64,000 nt of DNA from Actinomycetes bacterium (GCA_029778715.1 JAKOPT010000019.1:1-64000), one strand, 5' to 3'. Counted from the stretch's first letter, positions 11,167-21,074 are shown. Program-made: numbers and translations. Notes: generated by a model from the letters alone, not told the origin.

Positions 11167-12933
11167 ATGACAGACCAGGTGCTGACCCCGCACGCCCCCA
11201 CGCCGAGCGGGGCCAACCCCGGGGAAAAGGGGCTGCGCCCGGGCGCCCTGGGTCTGGTGAGCAGCGTTGTCGTCGGGATGGCGTCGACGGCGCCGGCCTA
11301 TTCGCTGGCCGCGAGTTTGGGCCTGGTCGTCGCGGCCGGAGCCGGGCTCAAGGCGCCGGCGATCATGCTGCTCGCGTTCGTCCCCATGTATTTCATCGCG
11401 GTCGCCTACAAGGAACTCAACGAGGCCGAACCCGACTGCGGGACGACCTTCACCTGGGCGACGCGCGCGTTCGGCCCGATCGTGGGCTGGATGGGCGGCT
11501 GGGGCATCATCGTCGCCGACGTCATCGTCATGGCCAACCTGGCCGCTATCGCCGGGCAGTATTCCTTCACGCTCGCCAACGAGCTCGGCTGGCACAACAC
11601 CTTGGACCAGTCGACGCTGTGGTCGACCGTCGCGGGGCTGATCTGGATCGCGGTCATGACGTACATCTGCTACCGCGGGATCGAGGTCTCGGCCCGGGTC
11701 CAGTACGGCCTGTTGGCGGTCGAAATGGTCACGCTCGTCATGTTCGCCGGGGTCGCCTTCTGGAAGGTGTATGCCGGTGAGGCACCCGAGGGGTCGGTCC
11801 ACCCGTCGCTGTCGTGGCTGTGGCCGAGCGGGATGTCGATGTCGGTCGTGTCCTCGTCCGTGTTGCTCGCGGTCTTCATCTACTGGGGCTGGGACACCGC
11901 GGTGTCGACGAACGAGGAAGCCGACGACCCGGGGCGCACCCCGGGCCAGGCCGCGGTCATCTCCACGCTGCTGCTCCTGCTGACCTTCGTCACGGTGACG
12001 ATGGCGGCGGTCGCGTTCGCCGGGACGGGCACCGAGGGGATCGGGCTGGGCAACCCGCAGAACTCCGACGAGGTGTTCCGGGCCATCGGTCCGACCCTCT
12101 ACGGCGACACGGTCCTCGGGCACATCGGGCTGGCGCTGCTTGCGATCACGATCTTGACGTCGGCGTCGGCGTCCACCCAGACCACGATCCTGCCGACGGC
12201 GCGCACGGCGCTGTCGATGGCGGCATACAAGGCGCTGCCGGAGCGGTTCGCCCGGATCCACCCCAAATACCTCACTCCCACCTGGTCGACGATCGGGATG
12301 GGGCTGGTCTCGGCGGCCTTCTTCCTGCTCATGACCTGGCTCAGCCCCCGGATCCTGCTCGCCCTCATCGGGGCCATCGGGTTGCAGATCGCGTTCTACT
12401 ACGGCCTCACCGGCATCGCCTGCGCGTGGTTCTACCGGCGGACCCTGACGGATTCGCTGCGGCACTTCGTCATGCGCGGGCTCATCCCGCTGGTCGGCGG
12501 CCTCTTCCTCTTCGTCACGTTCTTCTATGCCCTGCAGACCTATTGGGCCCCCGACAATCTGCAGGATGCCGACGGCAACGACATCACGATCGGCGGGGTC
12601 GGTGCGGTGGCGGTGGTCGGGGTCGTCTCGCTGCTCCTTGGGTTCGTCTTCCTCGCCATCCAGTGGTGGGCCTCACCGATGTTCTTCCGGGGGTTGACGC
12701 TGCCGCGGCGCAGCCACGGCGATATCGTCATGCAGGTCCCCCATCAGCCGGACGTCGATGGCCTGGTCCGGCTTCCCGATTCCACGGAGTACACCGTGAT
12801 TGCCCCCGACCTCTCGAATCTTCCCGAGGGTGTGACGGCGGTCGATCTCGCGACGGGGGTCGAGTTCTCGCGCGACCCGCGCGCCGAGGAATCCGGCGAC
12901 CAGGGGCGTGCCGAGGGCCGCGCCCATCCCTGA
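11167..12933 (+). CDS. APC family amino acid/polyamine permease
   Basis: 588 aa, about 12 TM; GLVSSVVVGMASTAPAYSLAASLG, TTFTWATRAFGPIVGWMGGWG. Confidence 0.85.
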   Translation: MTDQVLTPHAPTPSGANPGEKGLRPGALGLVSSVVVGMASTAPAYSLAASLGLVVAAGAGLKAPAIMLLAFVPMYFIAVAYKELNEAEPDCGTTFTWATRAFGPIVGWMGGWGIIVADVIVMANLAAIAGQYSFTLANELGWHNTLDQSTLWSTVAGLIWIAVMTYICYRGIEVSARVQYGLLAVEMVTLVMFAGVAFWKVYAGEAPEGSVHPSLSWLWPSGMSMSVVSSSVLLAVFIYWGWDTAVSTNEEADDPGRTPGQAAVISTLLLLLTFVTVTMAAVAFAGTGTEGIGLGNPQNSDEVFRAIGPTLYGDTVLGHIGLALLAITILTSASASTQTTILPTARTALSMAAYKALPERFARIHPKYLTPTWSTIGMGLVSAAFFLLMTWLSPRILLALIGAIGLQIAFYYGLTGIACAWFYRRTLTDSLRHFVMRGLIPLVGGLFLFVTFFYALQTYWAPDNLQDADGNDITIGGVGAVAVVGVVSLLLGFVFLAIQWWASPMFFRGLTLPRRSHGDIVMQVPHQPDVDGLVRLPDSTEYTVIAPDLSNLPEGVTAVDLATGVEFSRDPRAEESGDQGRAEGRAHP

Positions 12934-12949
12934 GGAGTTGAGTTCCAGC

Positions 12950-14227
12950 GTGCGCATTCTCATGATCGGAGCCGGGGGCGTCGGTGACGCCGCGGCCAAG
13001 ATCGCCGTATCCCGAGATTTCTTCGAGGTGTTCGTCGTCGCCGACTACGACGTGGAACGCGCCCGGCGCACGGTTGCCCACGCGGTCTCCCGGCGGCCGG
13101 GGGAGCAGCGGTTCCACGCCCTGGCCGTCGACGCCTCCGATGTCGACCAGGTGGCCGCGCTCATCCGGCTCACCGGCGCCACTCACGTCCTCAACGCCGT
13201 CGACCCGCGGTTCGTCATGCCGATCTTCGAGGGAGCCCTGGCCGCGGGCGCGAACTATCTCGACATGGCGATGAGCCTCTCGCGCCCCCACCCCGAGCGG
13301 CCGTATGCCGAGCCGGGGGTCAAACTCGGTGACCTCCAGTTCCATCGCGCCCCCGAATGGGAAGCCGCCGGGCGTCTGGCGTTGGTCGGGATCGGGGTCG
13401 AGCCTGGCCTCTCCGACGTCTTTGCCCGGTATGCCGCCGACCACCTGTTCTCCTCGATCGAGGAGTTGGGCACCCGGGACGGGGCCAACCTCGCCTTCAT
13501 CCGTCCCGACGGCACCGAGGGCTTCGCGCCGGGATTCTCGATGTGGACGATCATCGAGGAGTGCCTCAACCCGCCGGTCGTCTGGGAGAAGTCCCGGGCC
13601 GAGGCGGGCGGGGGAGACGTCGAGGCGGGCTTCTTCACCCTGCCGCCGTTCAGCGAGCCGGAGGTGTTCGACTTCCCCGAGGGGATCGGCCCGGTGGAGT
13701 GCGTCCACGTCGAGCACGAGGAGGTCCTCCTCATGCCGCGCTGGCTCGACGCGCAGCGGGTGACCTTCAAATACGGCCTTGGCGAGCAGATGATCTCGAT
13801 CCTCAAGGCCCTCAACACCCTGGGCCTGGACAGCACCGAGCCGATCCGGATCAAGGGCGTCGACATCGCCCCCCGCGACCTGGTGGCAGCCGCGCTGCCC
13901 GACCCGGCGACCATCGGTCCCCAGTTGCAGGGCAAGACCTGCGCCGGGGTGCTCGTCACCGGCACCGGCAAGGACGGGCAGCCGCGCCGCACGTACCTCT
14001 ACCACGTCGCCGACAACGAGGTGACGATGCGTGACTACGACGCTCAGTGCGTCGTCTGGCAGACCGCGATCAACCCGATCGTCGCCCTCGAACTGCTCGC
14101 CACCGGTGCCTGGAGCGGCGCCGGGGTGCTCGGTCCCGAGGCTTTCGACGCCGCACCCTTCCTGGAGTTGCTGGCCGCCGAACAACCCGCTGGATACGGA
14201 TCCCCGTGGGGGATGGAGGAAAAATGA
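12950..14227 (+). CDS. saccharopine dehydrogenase-family oxidoreductase
   Basis: GTG start (VRILMIGAGGVGDAAAKIA) Rossmann fold; ATHVLNAVDPRFVMPIFEGALAAGANYLDMAMS; within the GABA/putrescine operon. Confidence 0.8.
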   Translation: MRILMIGAGGVGDAAAKIAVSRDFFEVFVVADYDVERARRTVAHAVSRRPGEQRFHALAVDASDVDQVAALIRLTGATHVLNAVDPRFVMPIFEGALAAGANYLDMAMSLSRPHPERPYAEPGVKLGDLQFHRAPEWEAAGRLALVGIGVEPGLSDVFARYAADHLFSSIEELGTRDGANLAFIRPDGTEGFAPGFSMWTIIEECLNPPVVWEKSRAEAGGGDVEAGFFTLPPFSEPEVFDFPEGIGPVECVHVEHEEVLLMPRWLDAQRVTFKYGLGEQMISILKALNTLGLDSTEPIRIKGVDIAPRDLVAAALPDPATIGPQLQGKTCAGVLVTGTGKDGQPRRTYLYHVADNEVTMRDYDAQCVVWQTAINPIVALELLATGAWSGAGVLGPEAFDAAPFLELLAAEQPAGYGSPWGMEEK

Positions 14228-15573
14228 CCATCGAGCAAGCCCGCCGCCTCGTCACACCCGTCCCGGGGCCGAAGTCGCTGGAGTTGCAGGCCCGCAAGAC
14301 CGCGGCCGTGTCCGCGGGAGTCTCCACCGGGTTGCCGGCCTACATCGTCGCCGGTCAGGACGGCATACTCGTCGACGCCGACGGCAACCACCTCATCGAC
14401 TTCGGGTCGGGCATCGCGGTGACCAATGTCGGCAACGGCAACCCGCGGGTGATCGAGGCGGTCCAGGCCCAGATCGCCCAACTGACCCACACCTGCTTCA
14501 TGGTGACCCCCTACGAGGGGTACGTCGCGGTGGCCGAGAAGCTCAACGAACTCACCCCCGGTGGCCACGCTAAGCGCAGCGCCCTGTTCAACTCCGGGGC
14601 CGAGGCCGTCGAGAACGCGGTCAAGGTGGCGCGGCACTTCACCGGCCGGCAGGCGGTCGTCGTGTTCGATCACGCCTACCACGGGCGCACCAACCTCACG
14701 ATGGCGATGACGGCGAAGAACATGCCGTACAAGAACAAGTTCGGCCCGTTCGCCAGCGAGATGTATCGGGTGCCGATGGCCTACCCCTACCGGTGGCCCG
14801 GTGGCCCCAAGGCGTGTGAGAGCGACGCCTTCGACTACGTCACCTCCCAGATCCACGCCCAGGTCGGCGAGGAGAACACCGCCGCCGTCATCATCGAACC
14901 GATCCAGGGCGAGGGCGGGTTCATCGTGCCGCCCGCGGGCTTCCTGCGCGAACTGGCGGGCTGGTGCCAGGACAACGGCATCCTCTTCATCGCCGACGAG
15001 GTCCAGTCCGGGTTCTGCCGCACCGGTGACTGGTTCGCGTGCGACCACGAAGGGGTCGTCCCCGACCTCATCACGACGGCCAAGGGCATTGCCGGCGGTA
15101 TGCCGCTCGCGGCCTTGACCGGGCGCGCGGACATCATGGACGCGGTCCACCCCGGCGGCCTCGGCGGCACCTACGGCGGCAACCCGGTCGCGTGCGCGGC
15201 AGCGCTCGCGGCGATCGAGACGATGGCGGCGGACAACCTCGCGGCCCGGGCCCGGGCCATCGGCGAGAAACTCACGGCCGGCCTCAACGCGCTCGCCGAG
15301 ACCTACGAGCAGGTCGGCGAGGTCCGCGGGCGCGGGGCGATGATCGCCATGGAACTCGTCGAGGATCGCGAAACGAAGACCCCGGCCGCGGCCCTGACCG
15401 CCGCCATCAACAAGGCGTGCCACAACCGCGGCCTGGTCTCGTTGACCTGCGGCACCTACGGCAACGTCTTCCGATTCCTCCCGCCGCTGACGATCAGCGA
15501 CGCGCTCCTCGACGAAGGGCTGGCCCTACTCGGGGAGGCGTTCGCCGAGGCCGTCACCGCTGGAAAGGACTGA
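14224..15573 (+). CDS. gabT: 4-aminobutyrate aminotransferase
   Basis: ATG 14224; class III aminotransferase motifs, GIAVTNVGNGNPRVIEAVQAQ, FIADEVQSGFCRTG; adjacent to gabD. Confidence 0.88.
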   Translation: MTIEQARRLVTPVPGPKSLELQARKTAAVSAGVSTGLPAYIVAGQDGILVDADGNHLIDFGSGIAVTNVGNGNPRVIEAVQAQIAQLTHTCFMVTPYEGYVAVAEKLNELTPGGHAKRSALFNSGAEAVENAVKVARHFTGRQAVVVFDHAYHGRTNLTMAMTAKNMPYKNKFGPFASEMYRVPMAYPYRWPGGPKACESDAFDYVTSQIHAQVGEENTAAVIIEPIQGEGGFIVPPAGFLRELAGWCQDNGILFIADEVQSGFCRTGDWFACDHEGVVPDLITTAKGIAGGMPLAALTGRADIMDAVHPGGLGGTYGGNPVACAAALAAIETMAADNLAARARAIGEKLTAGLNALAETYEQVGEVRGRGAMIAMELVEDRETKTPAAALTAAINKACHNRGLVSLTCGTYGNVFRFLPPLTISDALLDEGLALLGEAFAEAVTAGKD

Positions 15574-15579
15574 TCCGGT

Positions 15580-17040
15580 ATGCCGTCCACTCAGGCTGAT
15601 GTTCTCGCGGGCGTCCCCAAGGGGTTGTTCATCGGCGGCGCCTGGCGCGCCGCCGAGTCCGGGACGACCTTCCCCGTCCATGACCCGGCGACCGGAGCGA
15701 TCCTGACCGAGGTCGCCGACGCCACCCCCGCCGACGGAATGGCGGCCCTCGATGCGGCCGCCGCTGCCCAGTCCACGTGGGCGGCCACCCCGCCGCGTGA
15801 CCGCGGCGAGATCCTGCGGCGGGCCTTCGAGGCGTTGACGGCCCGCGCCGAGGAGTTCGCGCTGCTCATGACCCTGGAGATGGGCAAACCGCTGGCCGAG
15901 GCCCGCGGCGAGGTCGCCTATGGGGCGGAGTTCTTCCGGTGGTTCGCCGAGGAAGCGGTGCGGATCTCGGGGCGTTGGTCGGTGGCGCCCAACGGGGCGA
16001 CCCGGCTGCTCACGATGAAGCAGCCGGTTGGCCCGGTCTATGCGATCACCCCGTGGAACTTCCCGCTGGCGATGGGTACCCGCAAGATCGGGCCCGCCAT
16101 CGCCGCCGGCTGCACGATGGTCGTCAAGCCGGCCCACGAGACCCCGTTGACGATGCTGGCGCTGGCCAAGTTGCTTGAGGATGTCGGCCTGCCCGCCGGG
16201 GTCGTCAACGTCGTGACGACGACGCACTCCTCGGCGCTGTCCGAGCCGCTCATCCGCGACCCGCGGCTGCGCAAACTCACCTTCACCGGGTCCACCGGGG
16301 TGGGGCAGCGGTTGGTCGAACAGTCGGCGCAGCAGTTGCTCCGGGTGTCCATGGAGTTGGGGGGCAACGCGCCGTTCATCGTCTGCGACGACGCCGACAT
16401 CGACAAGGCGGTCGACGGCGCGATGCTCGCCAAGATGCGCAACATCGGTGAGGCGTGTACGGCGGCCAACCGCTTCTACGTCCACTCCAGCGTCGCGGCG
16501 GAGTTCTCCGAGAAGTTCGCCGCCCGGATGGGCGGGTTGACCGTCGGCAACGGCACCGAGCAGGGGGTCGACGTCGGCCCGCTCATCACCGCCAAGGCCC
16601 GCGACGGGGTTCACGAGTTGGTCAGCGACGCCGTGGGCAAGGGCGCCACCGCCCTCACCGGCGGGTCGCCGCTGGCCGGCAGCGGCTTCTTCTACGCCCC
16701 GACCGTGCTCGCCGACGTGCCCGCCGATGCCCGCCTGCTCAAGGAGGAGATTTTCGGCCCGGTCGCCCCGGTCGTCAAATTCGAGACCGAGGCCGAAGCG
16801 ATCGCGATGGCCAACGACACCGAGTTCGGGCTCGCGGCATACCTGTTCACCAACGACCTCACCCGGGCGATCCGCATGGGTGAGGCCCTCGAATACGGCA
16901 TGGTCGGGCTCAACACCGGCATCGTGTCCAACCCGGCGGCGCCCTTCGGCGGGATCAAGGCGTCCGGGTTCGGCCGCGAGGGCGGCCCCGAGGGCATCGA
17001 GGAGTACCTCGAGACGAAGTACCTCGGCATCCAGATGTAA
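15580..17040 (+). CDS. gabD: succinate-semialdehyde dehydrogenase
   Basis: 486 aa ALDH; MELGGNAPFIVCDDADID, GEACTAANRFYVH; adjacent to gabT. Confidence 0.88.
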   Translation: MPSTQADVLAGVPKGLFIGGAWRAAESGTTFPVHDPATGAILTEVADATPADGMAALDAAAAAQSTWAATPPRDRGEILRRAFEALTARAEEFALLMTLEMGKPLAEARGEVAYGAEFFRWFAEEAVRISGRWSVAPNGATRLLTMKQPVGPVYAITPWNFPLAMGTRKIGPAIAAGCTMVVKPAHETPLTMLALAKLLEDVGLPAGVVNVVTTTHSSALSEPLIRDPRLRKLTFTGSTGVGQRLVEQSAQQLLRVSMELGGNAPFIVCDDADIDKAVDGAMLAKMRNIGEACTAANRFYVHSSVAAEFSEKFAARMGGLTVGNGTEQGVDVGPLITAKARDGVHELVSDAVGKGATALTGGSPLAGSGFFYAPTVLADVPADARLLKEEIFGPVAPVVKFETEAEAIAMANDTEFGLAAYLFTNDLTRAIRMGEALEYGMVGLNTGIVSNPAAPFGGIKASGFGREGGPEGIEEYLETKYLGIQM

Positions 17041-17056
17041 CACCCCTCCCCACCCC

Positions 17057-17106
17057 CGATTCGAGGTAAAAACGCCGCGGAATCCGCGCGTTTTTACCTC
17101 GAATCG
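17057..17106. terminator. perfect 19-bp inverted repeat (12-bp spacer), terminator-like hairpin
   Basis: cgattcgaggtaaaaacgc - cgcggaatccgc - gcgtttttacctcgaatcg. Confidence 0.7.
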
Positions 17107-17127
17107 CTCGACAAGGAGTCCCTTCTC

Positions 17128-18486
17128 GTGACGATCGACCGCACCCACCTGGCCCGCCTGCTCAAGCGTGAGCATGCGCGGTTCGACGCAACCCACCCCG
17201 GGTCGCGCGCCGCGCATGACCGGGCGACCCACCTGTTCGGCAAGGTGCCGATGACGTGGATGATGAAGCACGCCATGGGCTTCCCGCTCTACCTGCACAG
17301 CGCGCGCGGGGCGGTCGTCACCGACGTCGACGGCATCGAGTATGTCGACTTCGCCCTCGGGGACACCGCGGCGATGGCCGGGCACTCCCCGGAGGCGACG
17401 GTGCGGGCGGTGCAGGAGCAGTTCGCCGAGAAGGGCGGGGCGACGGCGATGCTGCCGACCGAGGATGCCGAGTGGGTGGGCGCGGAGTTGACGCGCCGGT
17501 TCACGGCGACCCGGTGGAGTTTCGCCCTCACCGCCACCGACGCCAACCGGTGGGCGATCCGGTTGGCGCGCGCGGTCACCGGACGCCCCAAGGTGCTCTT
17601 CAACTCGTACTGCTACCACGGCACCGTCGACGAATCCCTCATCGTCGCGACGCCGCAGGGGTCGGCGAGCCGGCCCGGCAACGTCGGCGCCCCGTGTGAT
17701 GTGACGTTGACCAGTCGGGTCGCCGAGTTCAACGACCTCGACGCCCTCGACCGCGAGTTGTCCCACGGCGACGTCGCCATGGTCGTCATGGAGCCGGCGC
17801 TGACGAACATCGGGATCGTGCTGCCCGAGCCGGGCTATCTCGAGGGGGTGCGCGCCCTGACCCGCAAGCACGGCGTCGCGTTGCTCCTCGACGAGACGCA
17901 CACGATCTCGGCGGGTCCGGGTGGGGCCATCGGTGCGTGGGGCCTCGAGCCGGACCTCGTCGTCATCGGCAAGTCGATCGGCGGCGGCATCCCGGCCGCG
18001 GCATACGGCGTGGGGCCGGAGTTCGCCGACACCGTCCTCTCCCGCAGCGACCTCGACCTGTCCGACATGGGCGGGGTCGGCGGCACGATGGCGGGCAACG
18101 CGCTGTCGATCGCCGCGACCCGGGCCACCTTGGAGCACGTCCTCACCGACGAGGCGTTCGCGGGCATGATCGCGCTCTCGGACCGGTTCGCCGCCGGCGT
18201 CCAGCGGGTTTTCGACACGTATGCCGCGCCGTGGTCGGTGACGCAGTTGGGTGCCCGCTCGGAGTACCGGTTCACCCCGACCCCGCCGCGCAACGGCACG
18301 CAAGCGCACGAGGCGACCGACCTCGAACTGGACGACTACTTCCACATCTACCTGGCCAACCGCGGCGTGCTCCTCACCCCCTTCCACAACATGGCGCTGA
18401 TGAGCCCGGCAACCACGCAGGATCAGGTCGACGAGCACCTCGTCCACTTCGAGGCCGCGGTCGCCGAACTCCTCACGGGCAATTGA
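17128..18486 (+). CDS. class III aminotransferase (glutamate-1-semialdehyde 2,1-aminomutase-like)
   Basis: 452 aa; YVDFALGDTAAMAGHSPEATV, LLLDETHTISAGPGG, VVIGKSIGGGIPAAAYG. Confidence 0.8.
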   Translation: MTIDRTHLARLLKREHARFDATHPGSRAAHDRATHLFGKVPMTWMMKHAMGFPLYLHSARGAVVTDVDGIEYVDFALGDTAAMAGHSPEATVRAVQEQFAEKGGATAMLPTEDAEWVGAELTRRFTATRWSFALTATDANRWAIRLARAVTGRPKVLFNSYCYHGTVDESLIVATPQGSASRPGNVGAPCDVTLTSRVAEFNDLDALDRELSHGDVAMVVMEPALTNIGIVLPEPGYLEGVRALTRKHGVALLLDETHTISAGPGGAIGAWGLEPDLVVIGKSIGGGIPAAAYGVGPEFADTVLSRSDLDLSDMGGVGGTMAGNALSIAATRATLEHVLTDEAFAGMIALSDRFAAGVQRVFDTYAAPWSVTQLGARSEYRFTPTPPRNGTQAHEATDLELDDYFHIYLANRGVLLTPFHNMALMSPATTQDQVDEHLVHFEAAVAELLTGN

Positions 18487-18489
18487 CGC

Positions 18490-18522
18490 CGGGACAAAGT
18501 CACCCAAATGCTCGTTTTGTCC
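18490..18522. terminator. hairpin cgggacaaa...tttgtcccg after the aminotransferase
   Basis: 9-bp inverted repeat immediately 3' of the CDS. Confidence 0.5.
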
Positions 18523-18600
18523 CGCCCTCTCGCCGCCGCGCCGCAAGCGACCATGGCCGCTCCTGCCTAACCGAAGGCAAGGATGGCTACACCTGTGGCC

Positions 18601-18882
18601 ATGAATGACGGCGCGACCATGGCCCTGCAGGACGTGAAGAACCACCTCTGCGAGGTGGTCGACCAGGTCGAGCGTGAACAGGCCCGCGTTGTCGTCACGC
18701 GTCACGGCAAGCCGGCCGCGGTGCTCGTCAGTGCCGATGATCCGGCCTCGTTGGAGGAGACTCTCGAGGTGATGAGTCGGTCCTCATTCATGGCCCAACT
18801 GCGAGACAGCCTCGCGGAGATCGCGGCCAGCGACGCCGAGGTCTTGAGCAAGGATGAGTTGCTTCAGACCCTGCTCGCGTGA
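18601..18882 (+). CDS. type II toxin-antitoxin antitoxin, Phd/YefM family
   Basis: MALQDVKNHLCEVVDQVEREQARVVVTRHGKPAAVLVSADD, typical Phd/YefM; followed by a RelE-like remnant. Confidence 0.85.
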   Translation: MNDGATMALQDVKNHLCEVVDQVEREQARVVVTRHGKPAAVLVSADDPASLEETLEVMSRSSFMAQLRDSLAEIAASDAEVLSKDELLQTLLA

Positions 18883-19141
18883 TGGCCGAGCCCTACGAGA
18901 TCGCCTGGACCCGACGGCTCGGCGCGCCCTGCGGTAGTTACCCGAGAAGGTGGCGGCAGCGGTGGTCGATTTCGTCTACGGGAGCCTCGCGGCTAACCCA
19001 CGACGGGTCGGAAAGGCGCTGCGTGTCGACGTCGACGGTGTGCATAGCGCCCGCCGAGGCGCCTACCGCATCCTCTACCGAATCGATGAGCGCGTGACGA
19101 TCACCGTGATCGAACACCGCGCGGACGCCTACCGCACCTGA
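18882..19141 (+). pseudogene. RelE/ParE-family toxin, degenerate (frameshift plus in-frame TAG)
   Basis: N-terminal MAEPYEIAWTRR in one frame; ...VAAAVVDFVYGSLAANPRRVGKALRVDVDGVHSARRGAYRILYRIDERVTITVIEHRADAYRT in another; the intervening frame reads TARRALR*LPEKV. Confidence 0.75.
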
Positions 19142-19496
19142 CACGCATCGAATGGGGTGACGGCGCCACAGCCTCGGTGGGGTCCGACCGACCTCATCGA
19201 GACATATCCGTAACGGTCGGAACTCCCAACACGCCTTCCTCCTGCTTGCGATCAGCGAGGGAACCGGCTCATCACACGCAGAGTGTTAGCCTCAACAGGA
19301 CTCTGATTGGGGCAATCTATTTGAGTTGCTCAGAAACTCCACGACATCTGGCAGGTGGCTCGGAAGGCCGCGACCGCGTCCATATCCGCGTCGTGGACCA
19401 ACAACTGCGGCGTGTTCGCGTAATTCTGTATGTCGACATTGGGCGTGCCCATGGCACTGGTTCCAACAGCGTATCCTGAAAAGTACGAACTGTATT

Positions 19497-19565
19497 TCAG
19501 GGATGAAACTTGATAGAGCCGGAATCGGACCCTGTTGTCACCGCCCGCTTGGAACCCGCCGTTCC
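19497..19565 (-). pseudogene. 3' fragment of the IS-interrupted small secreted-protein gene
   Basis: In-frame continuation TAGSKRAVTTGSDSGSIKFHP* when the IS elements are removed. Confidence 0.65.
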
Positions 19566-19640
19566 CCTGTGCGTCAGGCTGAGGTGAGACACCACTTCTG
19601 AGTTCCTTCCCTCTGCACGGGGCGAGAAGCGAGACACCTG

Positions 19641-20048
19641 ATGACTATGACGTTGGCTGATGCTGCCCGGATCGATGATGGGGTGGTGAGCCCGAGAGCA
19701 GACCGTCCGAAGCGACGCACGTTCACCGCGGAGTACAAGGCCGCGATCCTGGCCGAGCACGACGCCGCTGAGCGTGGCGAGCGGGGCGCGATCTTGCGCC
19801 GGGAGGGCCTGTACTCCTCCCACATCGTTGAGTGGCGCAAGGCCGCAGAGGCGGGCGCGAGTACCGCGCTGGGCCCCAGGAGCCGCGATCGTAGGGACCG
19901 AGAGATCGAGCAGTTGCGAGCCCGCGCGGAGAAGGCCGAGACCGAGTTGGCCAAGACCAGGGCCGCGTTGGACCTAGTGGGAAAAGCACACGCGCTCTTG
20001 GAGACGTTCTCCGAGAGCGCGGGCACGCCGAAGTGGTCGCAGCGGTGA
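19641..20048 (+). CDS. IS3 family transposase OrfA (HTH)
   Basis: RRTFTAEYKAAILAEHDAA...REGLYSSHIVEWRKA; overlaps orfB. Confidence 0.85.
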   Translation: MTMTLADAARIDDGVVSPRADRPKRRTFTAEYKAAILAEHDAAERGERGAILRREGLYSSHIVEWRKAAEAGASTALGPRSRDRRDREIEQLRARAEKAETELAKTRAALDLVGKAHALLETFSESAGTPKWSQR

Positions 20049-21046
20049 TCAACCCGGCCGTCGACGAGCTTGCCGAGCACACGGGCGTGAAGCAGGCGTG
20101 CGAGTTGCTGGGCCGACCCAGGGGCAGTCACTACCGCGCCAAACAACCGCGCATGCACGGGCCTGCACCACAGCGACCGACGCCGCCGAACGCGCTCACC
20201 CAGGTCGAGCAGACCCAGGTGTTGGCGGTGCTGACCAGCGAGCGGTTCTGCGACAAGTCGGTGGCCCAAACCTGGGCCACGCTGCTGGATGAGGGCACCT
20301 ACCTGTGCTCGATGTCCACGATGCACCGGCTTCTGCGCGCTCACGGCGCCGCAGGCGAACGACGCAGGCAGGCCACCCACCCGGCGAAGAAGAAGCCCGA
20401 ACTGCTGGCCACCGCGCCTGGGCAAGTCTGGTCGTGGGACATCACCAAACTCCGCGGTCCCGGACGCGGGATCTGGTTCCAACTCTACGTCGTGCTCGAC
20501 ATCTTCTCCCGCTACGTCCTCGCGTGGACCGTCCAGGCCAGTGAGGACTCCGAGATCGCCAAGAACATGCTGGAAGAGGCGATGGGTGTGCACGGCATCC
20601 CCGAAGCCGTGCACGCCGACCGGGGCACCTCGATGACCTCCAAACCCGTCGCGCAACTGCTGCTCGACCTCGGCGTGGACCGCAGCCATTCCAGGCCCCG
20701 GGTAAGCAACGACAACCCGTTCAGCGAGGCCGCGTTCAAAACCCTGAAGTACGCGCCCGCCTTCCCCGACGCGTTCGGTTCCCTGGCCGACGCCCGGGCG
20801 TACTGCGCAGAGTTCTTCAACTACTACAACCACCAGCACCGTCACTGCGGGATCGGACTGCATACGCCCGCCTCGGTACACCACGGCACCGCGACCCAGA
20901 TCCGGGCCCAGCGTCAGGCCACCCTCGACGCCGCGCACGCCGCTCACCCCGACCGTTTCGGCAACCGCCGACCCCAGGCGCCGAAACTGCCCAAGGCTGC
21001 CTGGATCAACCAGCCCTCACCGGAGGCCCTCATACAGACCGCGTAA
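20033..21046 (+). CDS. IS3 family transposase OrfB (DDE integrase core)
   Basis: PGQVWSWDITKLRGP, HADRGTSMTSKPVAQLL, SRPRVSNDNPFSEAAFKTLKY. Confidence 0.9.
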   Translation: MVAAVINPAVDELAEHTGVKQACELLGRPRGSHYRAKQPRMHGPAPQRPTPPNALTQVEQTQVLAVLTSERFCDKSVAQTWATLLDEGTYLCSMSTMHRLLRAHGAAGERRRQATHPAKKKPELLATAPGQVWSWDITKLRGPGRGIWFQLYVVLDIFSRYVLAWTVQASEDSEIAKNMLEEAMGVHGIPEAVHADRGTSMTSKPVAQLLLDLGVDRSHSRPRVSNDNPFSEAAFKTLKYAPAFPDAFGSLADARAYCAEFFNYYNHQHRHCGIGLHTPASVHHGTATQIRAQRQATLDAAHAAHPDRFGNRRPQAPKLPKAAWINQPSPEALIQTA

Positions 21047-21074
21047 CGAGACGTGTCTCAGACTGCTTGACACA

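Larger units (their letters stand above)
19566..21074 (+). mobile_element. IS3-family insertion sequence (boundaries approximate)
   Basis: orfA/orfB arrangement; imperfect terminal inverted repeats around tgcgtcaggc...tgagacac (left) and tgtgtcaagc...tgagacac (right, complement); candidate ttcc duplication at 19562-19565 and 21075-21078. Confidence 0.75.

Noticed and set aside
15526-18705. 1,059-aa ORF on the - strand
   Set aside because: Antisense shadow of gabD and the aminotransferase in high-GC DNA; low-complexity Arg/Gly/Asp-rich product with no domain-like segments.
19177-19479. Small ORFs between the RelE remnant and the IS3 element
   Set aside because: No recognisable domain or convincing ribosome-binding site; likely intergenic.
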